Shown piece by piece: positions 28,401 to 36,540 of a stretch of 64,000 bases of DNA. A program made the position numbers and the translations under genes. The stretch lies in assembly GCF_019266065.1 (NCBI RefSeq), contig NZ_LPNR01000124.1:14580-78579 (forward strand), in the 5' to 3' direction. The notes beneath the pieces are model-generated. The model saw nothing but the letters and a program-made list of their open reading frames with translations, did no database searches and was not told where the DNA came from. Each line of letters begins with the position of its first letter. Position 1 is the stretch's first letter. The DNA comes from Nocardia sp. MH4. GTDB lineage: Bacteria > Actinomycetota > Actinomycetes > Mycobacteriales > Mycobacteriaceae.

Positions 28401-28943
28401 TCAGGCCGCGGCCGCGCGTAGCGCGAACCAACCGTCCAGTGGGTCCGCGAATCCGTGATAGACGAGCGGGATGCGTTGGTCGATCCCGAAGTACCGATAG
28501 ACCGCCGCCATCGCCTGGCGCACCGAATGCGCCTGGAAATCATCGATGCGGCGCGGGCCGATGCGGTGCTCGGGCAGCAGATCCAGCCGGACCAGCTCCG
28601 CCGGATCGTCCACGTCCAGGCCCCACGGTTGCGGTTCCTCGATGAGATGGTCGTGCAGGACGGTGCGCGCGGTCGGCGGATCGTGGCGCGGGCCCGCGAA
28701 GGCGACGCGCTCGAGGTGGGCGAGGCCGCGGGTGCTCAGCGGCGTGCGGACGGCTTCGATCAGCTCGATCAGTTCGGTGTCGGGTTTCGGCTCCGGTATT
28801 CGTCCCGCGACCGGGGCCTGTTCGAGCAGGTGCAGCATCTGCCCGCCGCGGACCAGGGGCTCGGGCACCACGAAGAAGCTGATGCTCGGGCAGGAGCAGT
28901 TCAGGCCGGTGAGGCACACCCTCGTGTGCAACGGATCGGACAT
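28401..28943 (-). CDS. Unknown protein with N-terminal Cys cluster
   Basis: 180-aa soluble protein of unknown family. It opens with MSDPLHTRVCLTGLNCSCPS, a cluster of three Cys that might bind metal or form disulfides, and has a His in TVLHDHLIEEPQPWGLD. The C-terminal third (QAHSVRQAMAAVYRYFGIDQ, YHGFADPLDGWFALRA) looks helical. An excellent ribosome site (GGAGGAGG) precedes the ATG. It is 214 nt upstream of the 170-aa gene and on the same strand, so both may belong to one unit leading to embC. Confidence 0.7.
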   Translation of the reverse strand: MSDPLHTRVCLTGLNCSCPSISFFVVPEPLVRGGQMLHLLEQAPVAGRIPEPKPDTELIELIEAVRTPLSTRGLAHLERVAFAGPRHDPPTARTVLHDHLIEEPQPWGLDVDDPAELVRLDLLPEHRIGPRRIDDFQAHSVRQAMAAVYRYFGIDQRIPLVYHGFADPLDGWFALRAAAA

Positions 28944-29119
28944 ACGTCCTCCTCCGGTAGCGGGTCGCCGAGACCCGTGACGTGCAGGATCGAAGATTCC
29001 AACGCCATCCGCCGTGGTGCTCGCCCGCCGGCGGCGACCGTGCCGCACCAGTCAGTGTAGTGCTGTCGAGCGGCCTCGACACCGGGTTGCGGCAGAACGG
29101 AAACGATCCGGTGGGCCGG

Positions 29120-30073
29120 TCACGGCGGCGTGGACTCGGTATAGCGGCGGGCCAGGGTGCGCAGGTGCGCGACCAGTTCGGGTGGACCGTCGACGCGGAA
29201 ATCCATCATCAGCATGCTCAGGTAGATCGCGATCGTCTCCATCGCGTCGGCGCCGGTGTGCAGCAGGCAGGTGCGCGCGTCGATCGGTTCCACCACCCCG
29301 ACCGCGGGATTGATCCGGGCGATGACGGTCTCGGCGGGCGCGAGGACCGTCACGCGCGCGTGCACCCGCCAGCCGGTGGTCGCGATGTGGCGCATGACGA
29401 AGGCGACCAGGTCGTCATCGGGCAGCCTGCGGGGGGCGAACACCCGGCTACCCGGGCTCGCACGGGTGATCCGGGCGGCCGGAATCGCCTCCCAGGCATG
29501 GGTTCTCATGCTGTAGGCGACCAGGTACCAGCGGCGTTGCCAGTTGATCAGGCGATACGGCTCCAGTTCGACGCCGTCGTCGACGGTGACCGCGGTGGTG
29601 CGGCGCACCGCGTCGGCCAGGGTGGTGAGGATGCCTGCCGCAACCGGGGCGTCGGGCTCGCGGGAGCCGGTGGTGGCCGGGCCGATCTCGGTGGCCTCGT
29701 GCAGTGCGGAGACCTTGCGCTGCAAGCGTTTCGGCAGGATCTGCTCTATCTTGCGCAGGGCCCTCGCGAGCTGGTCGCCCAGATCGGAGACGGCGAGCGC
29801 GCCGTCGGCGGCCACGGCGATCGACAGGGCGACGGCGACCGCTTCCTCGTCGTCGAGCAGCAGCGGCGGCATGGTGGCGCCGCGGCCCAGCCGGTAGCCG
29901 CCGATCGCGCCGCGTTCGGCGTGCACGGGGTAGCCGAGCTCGCGCAGTCGGGCGATGTCGTTGCGGACGGTGCGTTCGGTGATGTCGAGGCGTTCGGCGA
30001 GTTCGCGCCCGGTGTAGGCGCGGTCCTGGAGCAGGGCGAGCAGACGCAGGACGCGGGGTGTCGTCGCGGCCAT
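29120..30073 (-). CDS. HTH and WYL-domain transcriptional regulator (YafY-like)
   Basis: 317-aa regulator. Residues about 5-65 form a winged helix of the HTH_11 type (RVLRLLALLQDRAYTGRELAERL split, ITERTVRNDIARLRELGYPV). The middle and C-terminal parts form a WYL domain (LEPYRLINWQRRWYLVAYSMRTHAWEAIPAARI in two blocks), presumed to sense a nucleic acid or small ligand, and end in a WCX-like extension. The ATG at 30073 with GAGG upstream is preferred to a GTG two codons earlier. It is divergent from the TIGR03086 gene, which is its likely target. Confidence 0.88.
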   Translation of the reverse strand: MAATTPRVLRLLALLQDRAYTGRELAERLDITERTVRNDIARLRELGYPVHAERGAIGGYRLGRGATMPPLLLDDEEAVAVALSIAVAADGALAVSDLGDQLARALRKIEQILPKRLQRKVSALHEATEIGPATTGSREPDAPVAAGILTTLADAVRRTTAVTVDDGVELEPYRLINWQRRWYLVAYSMRTHAWEAIPAARITRASPGSRVFAPRRLPDDDLVAFVMRHIATTGWRVHARVTVLAPAETVIARINPAVGVVEPIDARTCLLHTGADAMETIAIYLSMLMMDFRVDGPPELVAHLRTLARRYTESTPP

Positions 30074-30108
30074 TCCCACCTCGTCGGAAGTCGTGGAGAA
30101 ATTAGGAA

Positions 30109-30136
30109 AGAAACGAGCCTAATAGGTTTCTAGGCT
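30109..30136. promoter_or_regulatory. Nested inverted repeats in the WYL/TIGR03086 divergent promoter
   Basis: AGAAAC (30109-30114) pairs with GTTTCT (30126-30131), and AGCCTA (30116-30121) pairs with TAGGCT (30131-30136). The two palindromes interleave within 28 nt and centre on CCTAATAGG. The AT-rich context in the 93-nt divergent gap fits overlapping promoters, so binding could switch both genes. Confidence 0.6.
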
Positions 30137-30166
30137 GGAGTCATCACCGAGAAGGAAGGCTTCATC

Positions 30167-30796
30167 ATGAACAGCACCGCAGCCCTCGAGACCGTCTGGC
30201 GCGACGTGGTCGCCACCTCCTACCAGGCCCTGAGCGACGTCGTCGCCGGCGTGGGCGCCGACCAGTGGGACCTGCCGACCCCGTGCTCGGAATGGACCGT
30301 CGCCCAGGTCGTCCAGCACGCGGCGGGCGACCAGCTCGCCTACGCCGCCGCCCTCGGCGTCGGTCCCGGCCCGAGCTACAACCCCTTCGACCCGTCCGGC
30401 ACCATCGACGGTTCCGCCATCGAGCTGGTCCGCGCGGCCGTCGACGAGACCGCCGCCGCCTGGGCCACCGTCGCCGACGACACCGCGACCGTCCCCACCC
30501 CGCTCCCGCACGGCGAGCTGCCCACCCCGGTCGCCGCCACCCTGGCCGCCCTCGACGCCGCCGTGCACGCCTGGGACATCGCCGTGGCCACCGGCCGGCC
30601 GTCCCCGCTCACCGCCGACCTGGCCACCCACCTGCTGACCGCGGCCCGCACCGTCCACGCGGCTCCCGGCAGCGGCGACGACGCCGAGATCATCGAACCC
30701 CTGCGCCAGTGGGGCGCCTACGCCCCCATCGTCGAGACCACTTCCACAGGCCCGATCGACGACCTGCTGCACTACCTCGGCCGCCCCACCGCCTGA
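30167..30796 (+). CDS. TIGR03086-family DinB/mycothiol-transferase-like protein
   Basis: 209-aa four-helix-bundle protein of the DinB/maleylpyruvate-isomerase N-terminal superfamily. The helix-2 block WDLPTPCSEWTVAQVVQHAAGDQL and the later AAVHAWDIAVATGRP carry the His residues that bind divalent metal in this fold; the ending DDLLHYLGR is typical. Members are thought to act in thiol (mycothiol) dependent detoxification. GAGAAGGAAGG precedes the ATG. Its divergent WYL neighbour is the probable regulator. Confidence 0.85.
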   Translation: MNSTAALETVWRDVVATSYQALSDVVAGVGADQWDLPTPCSEWTVAQVVQHAAGDQLAYAAALGVGPGPSYNPFDPSGTIDGSAIELVRAAVDETAAAWATVADDTATVPTPLPHGELPTPVAATLAALDAAVHAWDIAVATGRPSPLTADLATHLLTAARTVHAAPGSGDDAEIIEPLRQWGAYAPIVETTSTGPIDDLLHYLGRPTA

Positions 30797-30886
30797 GCGA
30801 CGAGCGGTGTGCGTGCTGCAGAGTGTGTACCGCGTGCCCCGCCCGCAGGTAGCCGCGCTGACCCGTGCGGCGGATCGAGCCAGGGA

Positions 30887-32857
30887 TCAGCGGCGGACGG
30901 TGATCAGGGTGAAGGGGCCGATGTCGGTGGTGGTGAAGGCGGGGTCGGTGAAGAGGGTCTTCGGGAAGGCGACCGTGTAGCGCTTGACGTTCGGGTCGTT
31001 GGGGTAGACGTCCTCGGCGAGGCGCAGGGTGTAGGTGTCGCCGTCGCGGCGGAAGAGGAAGGCGTCGGGGGCGCGCCAGGGTGCGGTGGCCATGGCGTCG
31101 AGGAGGGCGGGGGACGAGTCGAGTTTGCTCCAGGCGGCGATGGTGGCGGCGCGGGCCTTGAAGTCCGACAGCGGGTTCGCGTAGTGCGAGGTGAGGGCCT
31201 GGAAGCCGAAGTAGGGGTAGAAGGCGAGGAAGCTGGTGTCGGCGGTGAGGACGACGGATTCGTCACGGGGACGGCCGGTCCGAGCCAACAGGGCTTCGTC
31301 CACGGCGTGGTAGTAGGCCACGGCCGAGGGCTTGCGCTTGTCGGCCCGCTCGCCGAAAGTGCCGTCGGCGGTGGGGGTATCGGTGGGCACGGTATCGGTG
31401 TAGGCGGTGTCGATCTCGTGGGTGAGCACGGTCGGGATGTGCTGGGCGAAGGCCAGCGCGCCCAGCACCGCGAGCACACCGGCCGCGATCCGCGCCGGCG
31501 CCGGCTCGTGCAGCGCCCGGTAGATCACCCCGGCGAGCTCGACGAACCCGAAGACGCCCGCCGCGGCGAGGACCGCGAGCAGCACCGGCTCCAGCCGGAA
31601 CGAGAGCAGCGTCGTCCCCGCCGCGGTCGCCGCCATCGACAGCAGGGTCCACAGATAGATCGCCAGCACGCCGAGCCCCAGCGCCTGCGCCCGCCGCGAC
31701 GAACCGGCCCGCAGCACCAGCCACAGCGTCCCGAGCAGGCACAGCGCACCTCGCAGCGAGAACTCCAGCATGGGGAACGCCAGCTCGGCGCCCGACTGCG
31801 GCAGATAGTGGAAGGCGTTGCCGGACGGCAGCTTCGCGCCCGACAGCATTTTCAGCAGGTAGGGCGCCCACACCACCAGCGCGAGCACCACGGCGATCGC
31901 GCCCATGGCGACCAGCTTGGTCAGCGGCCCGATCGCCGCCCGCCACGGCGCCGGGCCGCCGACCGCGCGCGGACCGCCGACCCTGGGACGCAGGTCTTCG
32001 CGCCGCGTGTACACCGCGACACCCGCCGCCACCACGGCCATCAGCACCACGGTGAACGCCGCGATCGCCAGGTACAGCGTGTAGAAACAGGCGGCGACGC
32101 CGAGGAACAGCCCCGTGCCGAGCACCGCGCCCCAGCCACCCGAGGATCGGTGCAGCGCACCCCAGGCCAGCACCAGCACGGGCGGAAGGAACACCACCAG
32201 TACCGCCCCGTACGCCTCGGGCGAGGCGTACGCAAGCGTCATCGCGGTCACGGCCGCCGCGGCGCCCACCGCGAGATCGGCGCGCACCAACTGGGTCCAC
32301 AGCACCAGCGCCACCGCCGCGGCGATCGCGAGCAGCCCGATCGCGTACGGCTTGAACACTTCCCAGCCGTCCATCCCGAGCACGTTGCCCACCCGGCCAC
32401 CGATCCAGAACCACCCGGCCGGATAGAAGGGCGGGATGTCCACATAGGTCATATCCCGCAGCGCGGCGCTGTCGGTGAGCCGGGTCAGGTACTCGGTGCG
32501 GAACTCCTGATCCACCGAGACACCGAACAGGTAGAGCTTGGTCGCCGCCAGCGGCATCCCGAGCGTCACCGTCACGAAGCTCGAGATACCCACCCAGGAA
32601 GCCAGTTTCGCGACCACCGGCCACTTGCGCAGCCGGATCAGCAGCACCGAGACGACGAGCAGCGCGACCGCGACGACCTGCCCGACGGTCGTCAGCGCCC
32701 GAGTCACGTTGGAGGAGTTGAACGCAGGCCACTGCACCGCCGAGAAGGCGTACAGGCCGACCGCCGCGACGACGAGCGCCACCAGCGCCGCCGTCGCGCC
32801 CTCGGCGAGCCCTGACCCGATCCTGCGCCCCGTCCGCACCTCATCATTGGTCGTCAT
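30887..32857 (-). CDS. aftA: Galactan 5-O-arabinofuranosyltransferase AftA
   Basis: 656-aa polytopic GT-C enzyme that adds the first arabinofuranosyl residues from decaprenyl-phospho-arabinose to galactan, priming the Emb enzymes. About a dozen hydrophobic helices fill residues 18-480, the first loop holds SVDQEFRTEYLTRLTDSA and DIPPFYPAGWFWIGGR, as in AftA, and a C-terminal periplasmic domain follows (DTSFLAFYPYFGFQALTSHY). The ATG at 32857 (MTTNDEV) is preferred to a GTG eight codons upstream. It lies downstream of dprE1-dprE2 on the same strand, as in M. tuberculosis, but embCAB does not follow. Confidence 0.93.
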   Translation of the reverse strand: MTTNDEVRTGRRIGSGLAEGATAALVALVVAAVGLYAFSAVQWPAFNSSNVTRALTTVGQVVAVALLVVSVLLIRLRKWPVVAKLASWVGISSFVTVTLGMPLAATKLYLFGVSVDQEFRTEYLTRLTDSAALRDMTYVDIPPFYPAGWFWIGGRVGNVLGMDGWEVFKPYAIGLLAIAAAVALVLWTQLVRADLAVGAAAAVTAMTLAYASPEAYGAVLVVFLPPVLVLAWGALHRSSGGWGAVLGTGLFLGVAACFYTLYLAIAAFTVVLMAVVAAGVAVYTRREDLRPRVGGPRAVGGPAPWRAAIGPLTKLVAMGAIAVVLALVVWAPYLLKMLSGAKLPSGNAFHYLPQSGAELAFPMLEFSLRGALCLLGTLWLVLRAGSSRRAQALGLGVLAIYLWTLLSMAATAAGTTLLSFRLEPVLLAVLAAAGVFGFVELAGVIYRALHEPAPARIAAGVLAVLGALAFAQHIPTVLTHEIDTAYTDTVPTDTPTADGTFGERADKRKPSAVAYYHAVDEALLARTGRPRDESVVLTADTSFLAFYPYFGFQALTSHYANPLSDFKARAATIAAWSKLDSSPALLDAMATAPWRAPDAFLFRRDGDTYTLRLAEDVYPNDPNVKRYTVAFPKTLFTDPAFTTTDIGPFTLITVRR

Positions 32858-32978
32858 CGGCGCGCAATCCTCCGGCTCCACTGGGCTCCACGGTCCGGGC
32901 CAGCCTAGTGGAGTCGGCCCGGTCGGTCGGCTCGGCCGACGACGGATCCGAGCCGGGCACGGCGTAGTCGGTGAACGA

Positions 32979-33013
32979 GAACTGCCGCACCCTCGGAGAG
33001 GATGCGGCAGTTC
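32979..33013 (-). terminator. Hairpin downstream of dprE2
   Basis: GAACTGCCGCA (32979-32989) pairs perfectly with TGCGGCAGTTC (33003-33013), 16 nt after the minus-strand dprE2 stop. No U-tract follows, so it may only partly separate dprE1-dprE2 from aftA. Confidence 0.65.
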
Positions 33014-33028
33014 AGGACGAGCGGTGGA

Positions 33029-33808
33029 TCAGATCGGCAGCTTGCGGAAGATCGGGCGCGGCACGTGGCGCAGCGCCGACATCAGGAAGCGGGCCTCGCC
33101 GGGCGCCCAGACGATCTCGGTGCCCTTCTCGGAGGCGGCGACGGCGAGCCGGGCCACGTCCTCGGGATCGACCGTGAGCGGGGCTTCCTTGGAGCCGGTG
33201 GCCTCCCAGTGCGCCTTCGTCGCCGAGGTGCGCACCTGCATCGGCCGCACCACGGTGACGCGCGGACCGTGCGGGCGCAGCGCCTCGCCGAGGCCGAGGT
33301 AGAAGCCGTCCAGGCCGGCCTTGGTCGAGCCGTAGACGAAGTTGGAGCGACGGACGCGCTCACCGGCCACCGAGGACATCACGATGAACCGGCCGTGGCC
33401 CTGCGCCTTGAACTTGTCGCCGACCAGCACGCCCACCGAGACACCGGCGGTGTAGTTGATGCCGACGGTCATGACCGCCTTGCGCTGGTTCTGCCACAGC
33501 TCCTCGGCGTCGCCGAGCACCCCGAACGCCACGATGGCGACGTCGACGTCACCCGCGGCGAACGCCTGGTCGACGACCTTCGGGTGCGACTCGGTGTCGA
33601 GCGCGTCGAAGTCGATGACGTCGACCTGGGTCGCGCCCGCCGCCTTCAGCGTGGCGACCGCGCCCTCGAGCAGCGGATCGCCGGGCAGGTTGGCCAGCAC
33701 GACCCGGGCCGGGCCCTTGCGCAGGTACTCGGCGCAGATCGCGAGACCGATCTCGGAGGTGCCGCCGAACAGCAGGATGGTCTGCGGGTTGCCAACTGCG
33801 TTGATCAC
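33029..33808 (-). CDS. dprE2: Decaprenylphosphoryl-2-keto-ribose reductase DprE2
   Basis: 259-aa short-chain dehydrogenase that reduces the keto intermediate released by DprE1, completing epimerisation of decaprenyl-phospho-ribose to -arabinose. The N-terminal nucleotide site is ILLFGGTSEIGLAI; the catalytic Ser lies in IVMSSVAG and the YxxxK pair in YGSTKAG. The start is a GTG (INAVGNPQT follows) that overlaps the dprE1 stop by 4 nt (GTGA), so the two subunits are translated together. The longer frame upstream is only the shifted dprE1 sequence. Confidence 0.95.
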   Translation of the reverse strand: MINAVGNPQTILLFGGTSEIGLAICAEYLRKGPARVVLANLPGDPLLEGAVATLKAAGATQVDVIDFDALDTESHPKVVDQAFAAGDVDVAIVAFGVLGDAEELWQNQRKAVMTVGINYTAGVSVGVLVGDKFKAQGHGRFIVMSSVAGERVRRSNFVYGSTKAGLDGFYLGLGEALRPHGPRVTVVRPMQVRTSATKAHWEATGSKEAPLTVDPEDVARLAVAASEKGTEIVWAPGEARFLMSALRHVPRPIFRKLPI

Positions 33809-35232
33809 TGGAGCTCCAGCCTCCTGGCCATATCGGACATGAACACGCCGGTCGGGTCGACGCTGCGGCGGACCTTGATCCACTCGTCGATCCGCGGGTA
33901 CATCTTGTGGAACGACTCGGCGCTGGTCCGCGAGTCCTTGGCGGTGTAGAGCCGGCCGCCGAACTCGAGCACCCGCCGGTCCAGATCGCTGACGAACTCG
34001 TTGAGCCCGCGCGAGATCGGGAAGTCGACGCAGATGTTCCAGCCCTCCATGGGGAAGCTCAACGGCGCCTGGTTGCCCGGGCCGAACAGCTTGAACACAT
34101 TGAGGAAGGAATAGAAGCCGGAGCCCTGGATGTCGATGATGATCCGCTTGAACTCCTCGACCGACTCCGGCGGCACCACGAACTGGTACTGCAGGAAGCC
34201 GTTGGAGCCGTAGCCACGGTTCCACTCACCCAGCATGTCGAGCGGGTGGTAGAACTGCGTCAGATTCTGGACCTTGCCCCGGTAGGTGCCCGACTTGCGG
34301 TACCAGACCTCGCCGATCGGGCCGAAGGTGTACTTGTTGGCCAGCCCGTTCGGGAACACGTCGGGCAGGGTGAAGAAGGTCTTGCCGTTGAACCGCAGCG
34401 GGTCCTTCTGCAGCTTCGCGGGCAGTTGGTCGAGCTTGGCCAGGTTGCCGCGCGAGATGGCGGCGCGGCCCAGCTTCGGCAGCGGGCTGATCGCGTCGAA
34501 CCAGGCCGAGCTGTACTCGTAGTTGCCCTCGGAGCCGTCGCTGTGGAAGGCGATGGTCTCGTCGAGGGTGGCGGTGACGTCGCCGTCGGCGATGAAGTAC
34601 GCCGTCTCGGTCGGCGTCATCTCGATGGTCGCGCGCAGGATGATGCCGGTCAGGCCGCAGCCGCCGATGGTCGCCCAGAACAGCTCGGGGTCGGACTCGG
34701 CGGTGATCGTGCGGACTACGCCGTCGGCGGTCAGCAGGTCCATCGAGCGGACGTGGTTGCCGAAGCTGCCCGCGCTGTGATGGTTCTTGCCGTGGATATC
34801 GGAGCCGATCGCGCCGCCGATGGTGACCTGCCTGGTCCCGGGTAGGACGGGCACCCAGAGGCCGAACGGCAGCGCCGCCTTCATCAGCTGATCCAGATCG
34901 ACACCGCCGTCGACGTCGACCAGGCGGGTCGCGGCGTCGATGCGGTGGATCTTGTTCAGCGCGGGCATGTCGATCACGAGGCCGCCCGCGTTCTGCGAGT
35001 TGTCCCCGTAGGAGCGGCCGAGGCCACGCGCGATCACGCCGCGTCGCAGGTGCGCCGGCTTGGAGTCGTTGTCCTCGGCGACCATGCTCACGGCCTTGAC
35101 GATCAACTCGGGATCGCTGGTCGAGAGCACTTCGGCGGAGGTGGGTGCGGTGCGACCCCATCCGGTGAGCTTGCGCGTACGCGTATTCAGCGCAAACGCC
35201 TCGCCGGTGGCGGTCGGAATGTTCTCGGACAT
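33805..35232 (-). CDS. dprE1: Decaprenylphosphoryl-beta-D-ribose 2-oxidase DprE1
   Basis: 475-aa FAD-dependent oxidase that forms the 2-keto intermediate in decaprenyl-phospho-arabinose synthesis. The FAD-binding part contains ARGLGRSYGD, GTRQVTIGGAIGSDIHGKNH (with the conserved His) and GCGLTGIILRA. The substrate domain has SGFYSFLNVFKLFGPGN and GWNICVDFPI. Cys401 in the last motif corresponds to the Cys387 of M. tuberculosis DprE1 that benzothiazinones modify, so this enzyme has the sensitive residue. It is divergent from a GtrA-family gene at 57 nt, as the Rv3789/Rv3790 pair would suggest. Confidence 0.97.
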   Translation of the reverse strand: MSENIPTATGEAFALNTRTRKLTGWGRTAPTSAEVLSTSDPELIVKAVSMVAEDNDSKPAHLRRGVIARGLGRSYGDNSQNAGGLVIDMPALNKIHRIDAATRLVDVDGGVDLDQLMKAALPFGLWVPVLPGTRQVTIGGAIGSDIHGKNHHSAGSFGNHVRSMDLLTADGVVRTITAESDPELFWATIGGCGLTGIILRATIEMTPTETAYFIADGDVTATLDETIAFHSDGSEGNYEYSSAWFDAISPLPKLGRAAISRGNLAKLDQLPAKLQKDPLRFNGKTFFTLPDVFPNGLANKYTFGPIGEVWYRKSGTYRGKVQNLTQFYHPLDMLGEWNRGYGSNGFLQYQFVVPPESVEEFKRIIIDIQGSGFYSFLNVFKLFGPGNQAPLSFPMEGWNICVDFPISRGLNEFVSDLDRRVLEFGGRLYTAKDSRTSAESFHKMYPRIDEWIKVRRSVDPTGVFMSDMARRLELQ

Positions 35233-35289
35233 CGGCTAAGAGGCTACATGCATGGCGGGACACGCGGCCGGTCTCGTAGTCTTCCTCAC

Positions 35290-35745
35290 GTGCAAGCCCA
35301 ACCGCATCTGCCGCTTCCCGCCGAGATTCCGCTGGTCGACGAGCCCGGTGGAACCGACGTAGACCTGAAGACGCAGATCGTGCGGTTCACGCTGACCGGC
35401 GGTCTCTCGGCGATCGTCGACTACGGCATCTACAGCCTGCTGCTGAACCTGCTCGGCCTGCCGGTGAGCCTCGCCAAGGCGATCAGCTTCGTCTGCGGGA
35501 CGACGACCGCGTACCTGATCAACCGGCGCTGGACGTTCAAGGCCGAGCCGAGCAGGGCGCGGTTCATCGCCGTCGTCGTGCTCTACGCGGTCACCTTCGC
35601 CGTGCAGGTCGGCATCAACGCGGCGCTGTACTTCGCGCTGCCCGGCGAGTGGTGGCGGCAGCCGCTGGCGTTCGTGATCGCGCAGGGCACCGCCACCGTC
35701 ATCAACTTCGTCGTGCAGCGTGCGGTGATCTTCAAGATCAAGTAG
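35290..35745 (+). CDS. GtrA-family membrane protein, Rv3789-like
   Basis: 151-aa protein with four hydrophobic helices in residues about 30-148 (LTGGLSAIVDYGIYSLLLNLL, AKAISFVCGTTTAYLINRRWTF, FIAVVVLYAVTFAVQVGINA, FVIAQGTATVINFVVQRAVIF as separate segments) and the GtrA hallmark NRRWTF. Rv3789 lies beside dprE1 in M. tuberculosis and has been proposed to translocate decaprenyl-phospho-arabinose or to recruit AftA. The GTG at 35290 (VQAQPHLPLP) is the likely start, set in the short divergent gap. Only 1 nt separates its stop from the next, opposite gene. Confidence 0.9.
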   Translation: MQAQPHLPLPAEIPLVDEPGGTDVDLKTQIVRFTLTGGLSAIVDYGIYSLLLNLLGLPVSLAKAISFVCGTTTAYLINRRWTFKAEPSRARFIAVVVLYAVTFAVQVGINAALYFALPGEWWRQPLAFVIAQGTATVINFVVQRAVIFKIK

Positions 35746-35746
35746 G

Positions 35747-36370
35747 TCAGCTGGCCTTGGCGGGTGCGGGCTGCTTGCCCGCCTTGACGCCGAAGTAGTC
35801 GCCGCCCTTGGCCCTGACGTTGTCGGTGCCCCACTCGCGCCGATCCCGCGCGACGGGCACCATCTGCGGAATGTGCTTGCGGCAGTGGATGTAAGCCTCT
35901 TCCACGTCGACGACGACCCATACCTGCGAGGTCTTGCCGCGTTCGGCGGCGGGCAGATCGCCGACGGTCTCCCGTAGCTCACTGTCGGCAACCATGCGAG
36001 CCTTGCCGTTGATGTGCAGACCGATCAGATCGCGCACGAAGTCGATCATCAGGATTCCGACATGGGGGTTCTCGAGGATGTTGCCGAGGCTGGCCATCAC
36101 CCCGTTACCTCGATATTCGGGGTACGCAATCGTGCGTTCGTCGATCACGTGCAGGAATCCCGGTGTGCCCGCCCGGAAACTGGCGTCGCATTCGCCGTGC
36201 GCGTCGGCGGTGGAGATGAAGGCCATGTCCATCCGCCCGACGAACTCGACCATCGACGGGTTCAGGTAGTCGATCACCTGGTCGTCGTAGAAGCGTCCAG
36301 CCCTTTCGGTCGTGCCCAACGTGTCCTGAAGCTCGTGCTCTCCGTCGCTGCCGACGTGTTTCTCGGGCAT
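35747..36370 (-). CDS. Pyridoxamine 5'-phosphate oxidase-family protein
   Basis: 207-aa split-barrel flavin-binding protein. Typical segments are MDMAFISTADAHGECDASFR, TIAYPEYRGNGVMASLGNI, NPHVGILMIDF and LIGLHINGKARMV. Such proteins may bind FMN or F420 and reduce or bind small molecules; the substrate is unknown. The region past residue 150 (YIHCRKHIPQM) is shared by a common actinobacterial subgroup. AGAGGGGG precedes the ATG at 36370. It abuts the GtrA gene tail to tail. Confidence 0.85.
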   Translation of the reverse strand: MPEKHVGSDGEHELQDTLGTTERAGRFYDDQVIDYLNPSMVEFVGRMDMAFISTADAHGECDASFRAGTPGFLHVIDERTIAYPEYRGNGVMASLGNILENPHVGILMIDFVRDLIGLHINGKARMVADSELRETVGDLPAAERGKTSQVWVVVDVEEAYIHCRKHIPQMVPVARDRREWGTDNVRAKGGDYFGVKAGKQPAPAKAS

Positions 36371-36540
36371 CGGGGCCCCCTCTGCTAGCCGAACCGGGTG
36401 ATGCGGGTTTCGCGCTGAAACCCCCGCTTGTGACCGCAATCTCACCCAGTGTAGGGGACTGTCACGAGCCGTGGGGCGAGTCCATTGTTGCGAATGGTAC
36501 GAAAGTCCGGTTTGCGCAAGGGTTTCCCGAGGTAGACCGA

